Position numbers and translations under genes: made by a program. Below are positions 27,270 through 35,293 of a stretch of DNA of 49,752 bases, piece by piece. The notes beneath the pieces were generated by a model that searched no databases, was not told the origin of the DNA, and saw only the letters and a program-made list of their open reading frames with translations. The DNA lies in assembly GCA_021299375.1 (NCBI GenBank), contig JAJTGR010000016.1, positions 1 through 49,752 on the forward strand. Reading direction: 5' to 3'. Every line of letters begins with the position of its first letter. The stretch's first letter is position 1. Origin of the DNA: Gemmatimonadota bacterium. GTDB taxonomy: Bacteria; Gemmatimonadota; Gemmatimonadetes; Gemmatimonadales; Gemmatimonadaceae.

Positions 27270-28895
27270 ATGCCACCGCTCGGATACCGTCGCGCATCGC
27301 CGTCCACCATCGCCGCCGTCGACAGCGGTCTGCACCATGGCATCCCCGATGGCCCCGCGGCGCGCGGTACGTTGCGCGCGCTGGCGCTGTTGGTCGATCG
27401 CCTGGCCACGCTGGGCGACCGGGCCCCGGCCGACGAGCGCGATGCGGCGCAGGTCGCGGCCGTCCGCCGTGCGCTCCGGCAGTACACATCCCGCATCCGC
27501 GACGCGGCGATGCTCTGCCGGATCATCGACGGCCAGTTCGTGCTCGCCGGCGAGCCCGTCGATCGTGGGCTCACCCGCGAGGATCCGCTCATCGACAGCC
27601 TCCTGCAGCGTTGCCTGAATCTGGACATTGGTGGCATCACTGTACGGCAGGGCGCGGCCCCCAACGAACTGCTGTCGCTCGCGCAGCTGCTCACGGGGGC
27701 GTCACGGCCCACCATGGGGGCGCCGCGGCTGTCGAGCGACACGCCGACCACCATGAGCAGCATCGCCGCTGTCGCGCCGGCCCGCGAACTGCTCCGGTCA
27801 TGGAGTGTGCTGGTGACGCGGGCCGATCAGGCGCCGGCTCCGCCTGTGGCACCCGGTGCGGAGCAGGCGCCGACACGTGCGGAAGGGGCGACCGGCTCCG
27901 CCGTCGCCACGGCACTCGCGATGTTCGCCGCCTCCCGCAGCGACGAAAGCGCGTCCCGGGCGGCCGACCGACTCCTCGCCCTGCTCGACGACGCCGAGCG
28001 CCGCGGCGAGGCGCAGGTCATCGAAGGCATGGCCCGGTCGGCCATGCAGTACGTGCACACCGTGGGCACCTCGGGCGGACGCCTGGCGGTCGAACGCGTG
28101 CTCCGGCGCCTGCAGCATCGCAAGACGCTCGAGCAGCTGGCCGACCGGCTGCCGCACACGCCGGACCGCGCCCTGCTTCTGGAGCTGTTCGCCAGGGCCG
28201 GCGAGGTCGGCGCGGAACTGCTCGTGACTCGACTGATGCACGCCGAGGATGCGCAGGTGCGGCGCACGTACTTCGACAGCATCGTGGCGCTCGACATCGG
28301 CGCCACGTTGCTCTACGACCTCGTGCACGATCCGCGCTGGTACGTGGTGCGCAACACGGTGGCCTTGTTGGGTGAGATGGGGTTGGAGCACGCCGACGTG
28401 GTCGTCTTGCCGCTGCTGGCACACGCCGACGATCGCATTCGCACCGCCGCGGCCCGGGCGCTGATCCGGCTTGGTACGGCCAAGGCGCTGCACGGTGTGC
28501 AGGGGGCCGTGGACGATCCGAACACCGAGGTGCGCCGTCTTGCCGCCGTGAGCTATGGGCTGTCGTCCGGCACGGCCGGCGGCGTACGTCCCGCGACGGC
28601 GCGGCTGGCGGGTGCCCTCGAGAGGGAAACGGACGAGGACGTCGCGCTCGAAATGCTGGCGTCGCTCGGCAAGCTGGGAAGCGCCGATGCGATCCAGCGG
28701 TTGCTGCGCGTGGCGGTGCCGCTGCCGGCCGAGCAGGGAGAGCGGGTGGTGCCGCGGGAGTCCTACCTCCGCATCGCCGCCCTCGAGGCGCTCATTCGTG
28801 CCCGCGGCCAGGCGGTCGTGTCGGCGCTCGAGGGGTTGATCAACGACCCGGACCCCGAGGTCGCGGCCGCGGCCGCTCGCCTGACGCGCTCCTGA
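27270..28895 (+). CDS. HEAT-repeat protein of unknown function
   Basis: A 541-aa soluble protein. The first 150 residues are helical and unassigned. A Pro/Ala linker (about 185-210) follows, and from about residue 250 to the end run HEAT-type helix pairs: LLHPDPRWYVVRNTVALLG-like units, PLLAHADDRIRTAAARALIR, AVDDPNTEVRRLAAVSYGL and LINDPDPEVAAAAARL. HEAT arrays are protein-binding scaffolds. The ATG at 27270 is preferred because the longer frame starts inside the minisatellite. It has no neighbour on its strand, so no partner can be named. Confidence 0.82.
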   Translation: MPPLGYRRASPSTIAAVDSGLHHGIPDGPAARGTLRALALLVDRLATLGDRAPADERDAAQVAAVRRALRQYTSRIRDAAMLCRIIDGQFVLAGEPVDRGLTREDPLIDSLLQRCLNLDIGGITVRQGAAPNELLSLAQLLTGASRPTMGAPRLSSDTPTTMSSIAAVAPARELLRSWSVLVTRADQAPAPPVAPGAEQAPTRAEGATGSAVATALAMFAASRSDESASRAADRLLALLDDAERRGEAQVIEGMARSAMQYVHTVGTSGGRLAVERVLRRLQHRKTLEQLADRLPHTPDRALLLELFARAGEVGAELLVTRLMHAEDAQVRRTYFDSIVALDIGATLLYDLVHDPRWYVVRNTVALLGEMGLEHADVVVLPLLAHADDRIRTAAARALIRLGTAKALHGVQGAVDDPNTEVRRLAAVSYGLSSGTAGGVRPATARLAGALERETDEDVALEMLASLGKLGSADAIQRLLRVAVPLPAEQGERVVPRESYLRIAALEALIRARGQAVVSALEGLINDPDPEVAAAAARLTRS

Positions 28896-28982
28896 CCCAC
28901 GGTTCGGCGGTCGTGGTGGTGTGCGGCTAGCCCGCCGCGGGGGCGCACCATGCCCCGCGCGGTCGCCAGCGCACCAGACGGG

Positions 28983-30056
28983 TCAGCGGTCGGTGAAATC
29001 CGTCGAAGCCGACACCGACCGGCACGCCTCGGCAATCAGCGACGCCGCGCGGTCGAGGTCGTCGAGGGAGACCATCTCGTTCGGCGAATGCATGTAGCGG
29101 TTGGGGATGCTCACCAGCGCCGTCGCCACACCGTCGCGCGCCAGGTGCATGGCGTCGGCATCGGTGGAGGTGAACCGCCCGGCCGCGTGAATGGAGAACG
29201 GGATGTCCAGCCGCCGCGCCGAGTCGGCCAGCAGGCGATAGACCACCGGACTCACCACCGAACCACGCGTGAGCACCGGCCCCCCGCCGATGTTGTGCTC
29301 GCCGATCTCCTCCTTCTTCATCCCCGGATGGTCGGTCGCGAACGTCACGTCCACCGCGATCGCCATCTGCGCGTGCACTGCCTGCGCCGCCACCCGCGCG
29401 CCGCCGCCCGAGTAGCCGATCTCCTCCTGCGCCGTGGCCGCCGCAATCACCCGCGCTGCACCGGGATTGGCCGCGTAGCGCCGCAGCGCCTCCAGCACCA
29501 CAAAGGCACCGATGCGGTCGTCGATGCTGCGCGAGACGATACGGTGGTTCGGCAGGTCCATCGTGCGCGAGTCGATCACCCCTGCATCGCCCACCTCCAG
29601 CACCTCGAGCGCTTCGGCCTTGTTCTTCACGCCGATGTCCACCCAGAGGTCCGTGATCTTCGAGGCTTTTTCCCGCTCCTCGGGCTTCATGAGGTGGATG
29701 GGCTTCTTGCCGATCACCCCGAACACGTCGCCGTGACGCCCGAGGAAGCGCATGCGCTGCGCCACCAGCACCTGCGGATCCCAGCCGCCGATGGGCTCGA
29801 AGTACACGTAGCCGTTGTCGTCGATGTGGGTGATGATCACCCCGATTTCATCGATGTGGCCGGCGAGCAGGATGGTGGGGCCGGTACCGTTGCCAGCCAC
29901 GGTAGCCAGCGAGTTGCCGACGACGTCGGCACGGACCTCGGCCGCAAAGGTGGCCGCTTCGGCGCGCCAGACACGTGCCGGCGCGCCCTCGAACCCCGAC
30001 GGTCCAGGGGTGTCGAGCAGGCGCTTGAGGAAGGCGAGAGAGGAGTCGGAAAGCAT
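28983..30056 (-). CDS. M42-family aminopeptidase (glutamyl aminopeptidase/endoglucanase M type)
   Basis: A 357-aa cytosolic dinuclear metallopeptidase, normally a large tetrahedral oligomer. Metal ligands and catalytic residues are visible in order: AGHIDEIG (His67, Asp69), DDRIGAFVVLEAL (bridging Asp), AQEEIGYSGG (catalytic Glu pair), VDVTFATDHPG (Asp) and NRYMHSPNE (His). The length is normal. Its ATG is only 29 bp from the divergent TauE ATG, and TATATT sits at -12 to -7. Role: degradation of short peptides from proteasome-like or other proteases. Confidence 0.92.
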   Translation of the reverse strand: MLSDSSLAFLKRLLDTPGPSGFEGAPARVWRAEAATFAAEVRADVVGNSLATVAGNGTGPTILLAGHIDEIGVIITHIDDNGYVYFEPIGGWDPQVLVAQRMRFLGRHGDVFGVIGKKPIHLMKPEEREKASKITDLWVDIGVKNKAEALEVLEVGDAGVIDSRTMDLPNHRIVSRSIDDRIGAFVVLEALRRYAANPGAARVIAAATAQEEIGYSGGGARVAAQAVHAQMAIAVDVTFATDHPGMKKEEIGEHNIGGGPVLTRGSVVSPVVYRLLADSARRLDIPFSIHAAGRFTSTDADAMHLARDGVATALVSIPNRYMHSPNEMVSLDDLDRAASLIAEACRSVSASTDFTDR

Positions 30057-30062
30057 GCGGGG

Positions 30063-30079
30063 AATATATGTGCTAACGT
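30063..30079. promoter_or_regulatory. Divergent pair of leaderless-type -10 boxes
   Basis: On the minus strand TATATT (30068-30063) lies at -12 to -7 of the M42 gene. On the plus strand TAACGT (30074-30079) lies at -12 to -7 of the TauE gene. The two hexamers are five bases apart in the 29-bp gap, so any -35 contacts must fall inside the opposite coding region. Confidence 0.55.
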
Positions 30080-30085
30080 AAGCGC

Positions 30086-30442
30086 ATGATCCTCATGCTT
30101 CTCGCCATCGGACTGGGGGCCGGCGTCCTCTCCGGCGTCTTCGGAATCGGCGGCGGCATCGTCATCGTGCCGGCGCTCATCTACCTCGCCAAGATGACAC
30201 CGCAGCAGGCGGCGGGCACGTCATTGGCGGCACTCGTGCTGCCGCTGGGTGCGGCGGTGGGCGCCGCGACGTACTACAGGGCCGGTCACCTGCAGCCCGT
30301 CGATTCGCTCTGGATTGCCGTGGGCATGGCGGGCGGGGCGTTCATCGGGGCCTACGTTTCCACGCATGTGGACGCCGAGCTGCTGCGGCGCGGGTTTGCG
30401 GTGCTCATGGTCGTCATGGCCGTGAAGCTCTGGGTGAGCTGA
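30086..30442 (+). CDS. Half-size TauE/SafE (DUF81) membrane protein
   Basis: A 118-aa inner-membrane protein with about four helices and the family motif GVFGIGGGIVIVPALIYL (about residues 15-32) followed by QAAGTSLAALVLPLGA. Full TauE/SafE permeases have about 250 residues made of two such halves, so this is a single-repeat version that would need to dimerise or pair with another half. Members export sulfite, sulfonates or related anions; the substrate here is unknown. No second half lies adjacent; the next 78 bp are non-coding. Confidence 0.85.
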   Translation: MILMLLAIGLGAGVLSGVFGIGGGIVIVPALIYLAKMTPQQAAGTSLAALVLPLGAAVGAATYYRAGHLQPVDSLWIAVGMAGGAFIGAYVSTHVDAELLRRGFAVLMVVMAVKLWVS

Positions 30443-30520
30443 GCGCGCGGCGTGTCGCGCCACTCGCTCAGGCTGCCAGCAACCAGGCCGCGCGAGAGCA
30501 CGTCCCCGCCAGCCCCCTCG

Positions 30521-31423
30521 CTACTGCACCCGCACCGCATGCCGTGCGTCGATGGGCGAGAAGCACGACGGATTGAACACGCACGCCATGGCCTCGATGC
30601 CGTCCACCACGCGCGGACCGGGGCGTGAGGTGAGCCCGTTGGCATCCAGCGCCCACACCTGGCGCCCCGCCAGCCACGACCACGCGGGCAGCGCCAGGCA
30701 CCGCTCGGCCTCGGCCGCCGCCGCCTTCACACCGTAGCCACAGGGCGCAAAGAGCACCATGTCGGGGTTCGCCGCCCGCAGGTCGTCCATGCCGACGGGC
30801 ACCGAGTGCGTGCCGGCGGTGCCCAGCACGTCGATGCCGCCGGCCCGGCGGATCTGCTCGGGGCCCCAGTGCCCGGCGACATACACCGGGTCCGTCCACT
30901 CCACGAGTGCCACGCGCGGCCGAGGGGCCTGCGCGGCCTTGAGCACCTCGTGTACATGCCTCACGCGGTCGTGCAGCCCGGCCAGCAGCTCGTCGGCCTC
31001 GTCGTCGACGCCGATGGCCTGCGCCACGGCGCGGATGTCGGCGGAGATGCCGTCGAGTGATGTCCCACCCAGCGTGATCACCCGTGGCTCCGGTGCGAGT
31101 CGCGACGCGAGCGCCCGCACGTCCGTCTCGCGCACGGCGCATACATCGCACTGCGCCTGCGTGAGCATCACGTCGGGGTGCAGCGCACGAATACGCTTCT
31201 CGTCGAGCGAGAACAGCGCCAGCCCCTGCCCGTGCTGCGCCCGAACCGCGGCGTCGATCGCGCCGGGATCGTGCGTGTCGGGTATCGCACTCTTCGTGAC
31301 GCGCGCCCTGGAGCCGACGATGTCGGGGTAATCACACTCGTGCGTGATGCCCACGAGGTGGTCGGTGGCTCCGAGCAGGGCGACAATCTCGGTGGCGGCA
31401 GGAAGCAGGCTGACGATGCGCAT
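30521..31423 (-). CDS. BtuF-like cobalamin-binding protein without signal peptide
   Basis: A 300-aa protein of the TroA/BtuF periplasmic-binding fold. Features are RIVSLLPAATEIVALLG at the N-terminus, GITHECDYP, LTQAQCDVCAVRE, a central helix and NPDMVLFAPCGYG. This QC-x2-C subgroup is usually annotated as cobalamin-binding. The chosen start (31423) opens directly into the first strand, so no signal peptide is present and the protein should be cytosolic. The frame is open further upstream, but that part is translated intergenic repeat. No BtuCD genes or cobalamin riboswitch are nearby, so the ligand is inferred from family only. Confidence 0.82.
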   Translation of the reverse strand: MRIVSLLPAATEIVALLGATDHLVGITHECDYPDIVGSRARVTKSAIPDTHDPGAIDAAVRAQHGQGLALFSLDEKRIRALHPDVMLTQAQCDVCAVRETDVRALASRLAPEPRVITLGGTSLDGISADIRAVAQAIGVDDEADELLAGLHDRVRHVHEVLKAAQAPRPRVALVEWTDPVYVAGHWGPEQIRRAGGIDVLGTAGTHSVPVGMDDLRAANPDMVLFAPCGYGVKAAAAEAERCLALPAWSWLAGRQVWALDANGLTSRPGPRVVDGIEAMACVFNPSCFSPIDARHAVRVQ

Positions 31424-31490
31424 CTCGATGTCTCGGGCAGACGGGGGACTACAGATCGTTGAGAGGGGAGCATTCAGATGAGCAGAGCGC

Positions 31491-31707
31491 AGACGACGAG
31501 AGAGTGTTGAGACGGTGAGCGACCAACGAGCGTTGAGAGTACCGAGCACTTCATCCGCAGTGCTTGTACCGAGCACTTCATCCGCGCGCTGGGTGCCTGG
31601 CACATGCACCACGGCCGACGACCATTCCCCCGACAGTCCCAGCGGATGGAGTGCTCGGTACTCTCAACTCCTGGGTGGCTCAGCGTCTCCATGCTCTCTC
31701 GTCGTCT
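31491..31707. repeat. Long imperfect palindrome, dispersed repeat copy
   Basis: Arms 31491-31558 and 31642-31707 pair when one is reversed. The inner 27 bases (GTTGAGAGTACCGAGCACT and on) match 26 of 27, and the outer 30 (AGACGACGAGAGAG and on) about 26 of 30. A 20-bp direct copy starting GTACCGAGCACTTC lies at 31539-31558 and again at 31566-31585. It occupies the 333-bp gap between the BtuF-like gene and the amidohydrolase gene, which otherwise holds no feature. A related sequence lies at 33562-33610. Confidence 0.88.
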
Positions 31708-31756
31708 GGGTTCGAGACGCGGCGCTCTCGGTTCTCAGCATTGCAGAACGCAGAGC

Positions 31757-33442
31757 TCAGGGCGCCCGGTACACCGGCTTCCCGCCCAGGTACGTCGCCA
31801 GCACGCGCGTCTGCAAGACCAGCTCCGCCGGTACGCGCATGATGTCCTGGTCCAGCACCACGAAGTCCGCGTACTTGCCCGGTGTGATGCTACCCATGTC
31901 CTTCTCCTGGAACGCCGCGTAGGCCGGCCAGAGCGTCATGCTGCGCAGCGCGTCCTCGCGCGACATGCGCTGCTCGGCGAACCAGCCGCCCTCCGGCCAG
32001 TCGCGCGCATCCTGACGCGCGATGCTGGCGTGGAAGGAGATGAGCGGGTTGACCTCTTCCACGGGGAAGTCGGAACCGTTCGGAATCACCACGCCGGTCT
32101 TGAGCAGCGACTGCCAGGCGTAGGCGCCGTAGAGACGCGTGGGGCCAAGCCGCTTGCCGATCCAGTACATGTCGCTCGTCTGGTGGCTGGCCTGCATGCT
32201 CGGGATCACGCCCAGCTGGGCAAAGCGCGGGATGTCGTCCTGGTGCAGGATCTGCGCGTGCTCCACGCGGAAGCGGTGGTCCACCGTGGGCACCTTCTCG
32301 AGTGCCTTCTGGTACGCATCGAGCACCACGCGATTGCCGCGGTCGCCGATGGCGTGCGTGTTGATCTGGAAGCCCGCCTTGAGCCCGGCCTCGGCGACTT
32401 CCTGGATGTGGGCTGGTGCACTGAGCAGCAGGCCGGTGTTGTTCGGGTCGTCGCTGTACGGTTCCAGCAGCGCGGCGCCGCGCGAGCCCATGGCGCCGTC
32501 GGCGTAGAGTTTCACGGCGCGCACCCAGACCTGCCCGTCGTACAGCCCTGCGCGCGGCCCCATGGCGAAGTAGTGCGTCAAGGCCTCGGCGTTGTCCCCG
32601 ATCATCACGTAGAGGCGCAGGTTGAGCGTGCCCTGCTTCGCCATGTCCTCGAACAGGTCGATGTGCTCGCGTGAAGCACCGGCGTCGTGCATGCCGACCA
32701 GCCCCAGCGAATGCATGCGCGCCACCGCGTCCCTGAGCGCGGCGCGCGTCTCCTCGCGCGTGGGGGCGGGCACCTTGCTCTCCACCAGCCCACTCGCGCG
32801 ATCGATCAGCACGCCGGTGGGACTACCCTTCGCGTCCCGCAGGATCTTGCCGCCGCTCGGGTCCTTGCTGGTGGCAGTGAGGCTGGCGAGGCGCATGGCG
32901 GCCGCATTCGCGAGGGCGGCGTGCCCGTCCACCCGCTCCAGCAGCACCGGGTGGTCGGGGGTGGCGGCACTGAGCGGCTCGTGGGTGGGGAAGTCGGTGT
33001 TGCCCCAGGCGTTCTGGTCCCAGCCGCGGCCGATGATCCACGTACCCTTGGGGGTGCGCTGCGCGCGCTCCACGACGCGCGCGATCACCTCGGCGTAGCT
33101 CTTCGTGCCCACCAGGTCCACGCTGCGCAGCTTCTGCGCCAGCCCCGCAAAGTGGGCATGCCCGTCGACCATGCCCGGGATGACGGTGCGCCCGCCGGCG
33201 TCGACCACCCGGGTCGTGGCCCCCTTGAGCACGGCCGCCTCACGCTGCGACCCGGCAAACACGAAGCGCCCGCCGCGCACGGCAAAGGCCTCGACCAGCG
33301 GGCGGGTGTCGTCGGCGGTGTAGACGCGGGCGTTGGTGACGATCAGGTCGGCGGGGGGCGTCGCGGGCTGGGCCGCGAGCAACGCGGGGACGAGGACCGC
33401 GAGGGCGGAGGCCGCATTGGCGGCGGAGGGGCGGAGGGACAT
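31757..33442 (-). CDS. YtcJ-like metal-dependent amidohydrolase, exported
   Basis: A 561-aa amidohydrolase-superfamily enzyme. The N-terminus is a signal peptide (ALAVLVPALLAAQ, cleavage near residue 25). A first-strand DLIVTNARVYTADD and the metal motif VDGHAHFAG (HxH) follow. Further barrel residues are KLYADGAMGSRGAALLEPY, NTHAIGDRGN, RVEHAQIL and GSDFPVEEVNPL (metal Asp). It ends with the ITPGKYADFVVLD hallmark. The length matches YtcJ/NfdA proteins. The ATG at 33442 is chosen because it begins the signal. The gene is flanked on both sides by copies of one palindromic repeat. The substrate is unknown. Confidence 0.9.
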   Translation of the reverse strand: MSLRPSAANAASALAVLVPALLAAQPATPPADLIVTNARVYTADDTRPLVEAFAVRGGRFVFAGSQREAAVLKGATTRVVDAGGRTVIPGMVDGHAHFAGLAQKLRSVDLVGTKSYAEVIARVVERAQRTPKGTWIIGRGWDQNAWGNTDFPTHEPLSAATPDHPVLLERVDGHAALANAAAMRLASLTATSKDPSGGKILRDAKGSPTGVLIDRASGLVESKVPAPTREETRAALRDAVARMHSLGLVGMHDAGASREHIDLFEDMAKQGTLNLRLYVMIGDNAEALTHYFAMGPRAGLYDGQVWVRAVKLYADGAMGSRGAALLEPYSDDPNNTGLLLSAPAHIQEVAEAGLKAGFQINTHAIGDRGNRVVLDAYQKALEKVPTVDHRFRVEHAQILHQDDIPRFAQLGVIPSMQASHQTSDMYWIGKRLGPTRLYGAYAWQSLLKTGVVIPNGSDFPVEEVNPLISFHASIARQDARDWPEGGWFAEQRMSREDALRSMTLWPAYAAFQEKDMGSITPGKYADFVVLDQDIMRVPAELVLQTRVLATYLGGKPVYRAP

Positions 33443-33561
33443 GCCGTTCCGTGGGCAGGGGGAGCGCGAAGGGAACGGCTGCAAGTTACTCCGGTCGGCC
33501 GGCCCATGCGTCGACAGCCGCCCCGGGGTGAGTGCGGAGCCACGAACGGCATGGGGACGGT

Positions 33562-33610
33562 GACGACGAGAGAGCATTGAGCGGACAGCGAACCACCGAG
33601 TATTGGGCTC
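33562..33610 (+). repeat. Diverged copy of the 31491 dispersed repeat
   Basis: GACGACGAGAGAG followed two bases later by TTGAG is shared with the left arm at 31492. Weaker similarity (GCGAnCCAnCGAG) continues for about 30 bases. It lies upstream of the amidohydrolase gene, opposite to the palindrome on its downstream side. Confidence 0.7.
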
Positions 33611-33668
33611 TTCCGGGTTCGGCGTGGGTTGCTCTGGCCTCATCGCGGTCCCCGGGATATCAGGTCAG

Positions 33669-33780
33669 GCGGGCGCCGTGAAGCGGGCGCAGCGATGCGG
33701 GCGCCGTGATGCGGGCGCCGTGATGCGGGCGCCGTGCTGCGGGCGCCGTGCTGCGGGCGCCGTGCTGCAGGCGCCGCCTT
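33669..33780 (+). repeat. 14-bp minisatellite GCGGGCGCCGTGMT, eight units
   Basis: Units start at 33669 and every 14 bases to 33767. Central units are perfect GCGGGCGCCGTGAT or the GCT variant; the first two and last are degenerate. It sits in a 609-bp gap (33443-34051) that also holds the diverged repeat copy and a terminator. I see no gene there; 33781-33990 has no recognisable feature. Confidence 0.93.
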
Positions 33781-33990
33781 CGGCGTCGCGATCAACAACG
33801 GGAGCACGGCCGGATCGCTCGGCGCAGCAGGCCACCCACACGCGCTCCGCGGGTGGCGCACCCGGGGGGATACGCTGGGGCCCCGCCTCGCATTCGAGGG
33901 CCCCTGACGCTCCCCCCGAGTTCCGACCTCCAGGCCCAGTCCGGATTCCCAGCGCGGGCATCGTCCGACCGTCCGGCTATCCGATGAGCC

Positions 33991-34033
33991 AAAAAGCAGA
34001 ACGCCGCCCCCTCGAACCGAGGGAGCGGCGTTC
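33991..34033 (-). terminator. Rho-independent terminator of the fasciclin gene
   Basis: On the minus strand GAACGCCGCTCCCTCGG and AGGGGGCGGCGTTC form a stem of about 13 bp around a TTCG loop. CTGCTTTTTGG follows. It begins 19 bp after the fasciclin stop codon. Confidence 0.85.
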
Positions 34034-34051
34034 GTCCAGCCAAACCGGCGG

Positions 34052-34540
34052 TTACTTGGCCGGCGGCAGGATCACCGCATCGATCACGTGGATGATGCCG
34101 TTCTTCGCCATGATGTCCGTCTTGACGATGTGCGCCTGATTGATCATCGGCGTGCCACCCATGACCGAGATCTTGGCTTCCGAGCCTTCGACCGTCTTGG
34201 CGCCCTTGCCGGCGAGCTTCAGCGCTTCAGCGGCCGGGACCTTGCCGGCGACGACATGGTACAGCAGCACGGCCTTGAGCTTGGCCTTGTCGGCGGCCAG
34301 CGCCTGCAGCGTGGCGGCCGGGACCTTGGCGAACGCCTCGTCGGTCGGGGCGAACACGGAGAACGGGCCGGGGCCCTTGAGCGTCTCGACCAGGCCGGCG
34401 TCGCCGAGCAGCTTGGCGAGCGTCTTGAATGAGCCCGCGGCGACGGCGGTCTCGACGATGTCCTTGTCCTGCGCCTGAGCGGCGGCCGGGGCAGCGAACG
34501 CAATGACCGCGGCGGCGGCGAGCAGGGAAAGCTTGCGCAT
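34052..34540 (-). CDS. Secreted fasciclin-domain protein
   Basis: A 162-aa protein with a signal peptide ([18 protein letters not shown], cleavage near residue 23) and one complete FAS1 domain. The H1-type box is [18 protein letters not shown], the central conserved segment is [10 protein letters not shown], and the H2-type end is [13 protein letters not shown]. Bacterial single FAS1 proteins are usually adhesive or cell-surface proteins. The ATG at 34540 begins the signal peptide. GGAG lies 11 bp upstream of it. A strong terminator follows, so it is a single-gene unit; a small palindrome at 34578-34595 may regulate it. Confidence 0.93.
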   Translation of the reverse strand: MRKLSLLAAAAVIAFAAPAAAQAQDKDIVETAVAAGSFKTLAKLLGDAGLVETLKGPGPFSVFAPTDEAFAKVPAATLQALAADKAKLKAVLLYHVVAGKVPAAEALKLAGKGAKTVEGSEAKISVMGGTPMINQAHIVKTDIMAKNGIIHVIDAVILPPAK

Positions 34541-34577
34541 CAGTTGGGGCTCCGAAAAGTCGGGGTTCCAGATCATG

Positions 34578-34595
34578 TAGGACCACCCGGTCCTA
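34578..34595. promoter_or_regulatory. Palindrome upstream of the fasciclin gene
   Basis: Perfect 7-bp arms TAGGACC and GGTCCTA with a 4-bp spacer, 38 bp before the ATG. On the minus strand it is followed by TACATGAT, a possible -10 region. It could be an operator overlapping the promoter. Confidence 0.4.
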
Positions 34596-34693
34596 GCACG
34601 CGATAGAACACCGGCCCCGACAGGCCGGTTCCACGGTCGGCGTTTCGTGACAGTCCGAGACCGTGGGTCCGAATTCCCGGGGCTCCCTCTCGC

Positions 34694-35293
34694 TTACCGC
34701 AGCAGCACCCCGACAACCAGCGACTCCAGAATCCCCAGCCCGAAATACGCCACCAGCACCGTGATATCGATCATGCCAATAGTCGGAATCACGGTGCGCA
34801 GCGGGGCCAGGAACCACTCGGTCAGCACGTAGCTCCAGCGCCACCACTTGGAGTAGGGGCCGCCGCCCACCCAGCTGGCGATCACGCGCGCGAAGAGTGC
34901 AATGCGCAGGATGCTGAAGGTCCACTTCACCAGCACCGCCAGCAGCCCCGCACCCGACCGTGACGCGTAGGCCATCATCACGATCTGGTCGCGCAGGAAC
35001 TGCACCGCCGAAATGAGCAGCAGGCCACCCAGCACCACCGCGGCCAGCGCCCACCATGGCGCCGACACGGGGGTGCCCCCGGCACGCACCAGGCGGCGTT
35101 CCATGGGGGCAATCAGCCACGGGTCCACTTTTTCGCGCGTCAGGCGGGCGAGCGGCGAAAAGGGCGACAGCCGGCGCGTGCGCGCCGCCCACGAGGTGCC
35201 GGCCGCCACGGCGGCCACCGCGCCGGCGACGAATACCGCCGGGCGAAGCAGGAGCAGGAAGGCGTCGAGGGCGCCGACGATCGTTTCGATCAT
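34694..35293 (-). CDS. YggT-family membrane protein
   Basis: A 199-aa integral membrane protein. Two YGGT-type segments are visible. The N-terminal one has a helix at about 10-32. The C-terminal one has FSILRIALFARVIASWVGG, WFLAPLRTVIPTIGMIDIT and VAYFGLGILESLVVG. The LRxxIPxxGxxD motif defines the family, linked to osmotic or cell-shape functions in some bacteria. The ATG overlaps the VanZ-family stop (ATGA), so the two are coupled. TAGATT lies exactly at -12 to -7, within the end of the upstream gene, and may give an extra internal leaderless transcript. Confidence 0.85.
   Translation of the reverse strand: MIETIVGALDAFLLLLRPAVFVAGAVAAVAAGTSWAARTRRLSPFSPLARLTREKVDPWLIAPMERRLVRAGGTPVSAPWWALAAVVLGGLLLISAVQFLRDQIVMMAYASRSGAGLLAVLVKWTFSILRIALFARVIASWVGGGPYSKWWRWSYVLTEWFLAPLRTVIPTIGMIDITVLVAYFGLGILESLVVGVLLR

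Noticed and set aside
28896-28982. Terminator between the convergent HEAT and M42 genes
   Set aside because: A CGCGGGG/CCCCGCG hairpin is present, but there is no T-run on either strand.
33603-34139. 178-codon plus-strand frame in the gap before the fasciclin gene
   Set aside because: It translates the minisatellite and runs antisense into the fasciclin gene and its terminator.
34610-34666. Hairpins ACCGGCC/GGCCGGT and CCACGGTC/GACCGTGG between the YggT and fasciclin genes
   Set aside because: Possible transcript end for the YggT unit, but no T-run; too common in GC-rich DNA to call.
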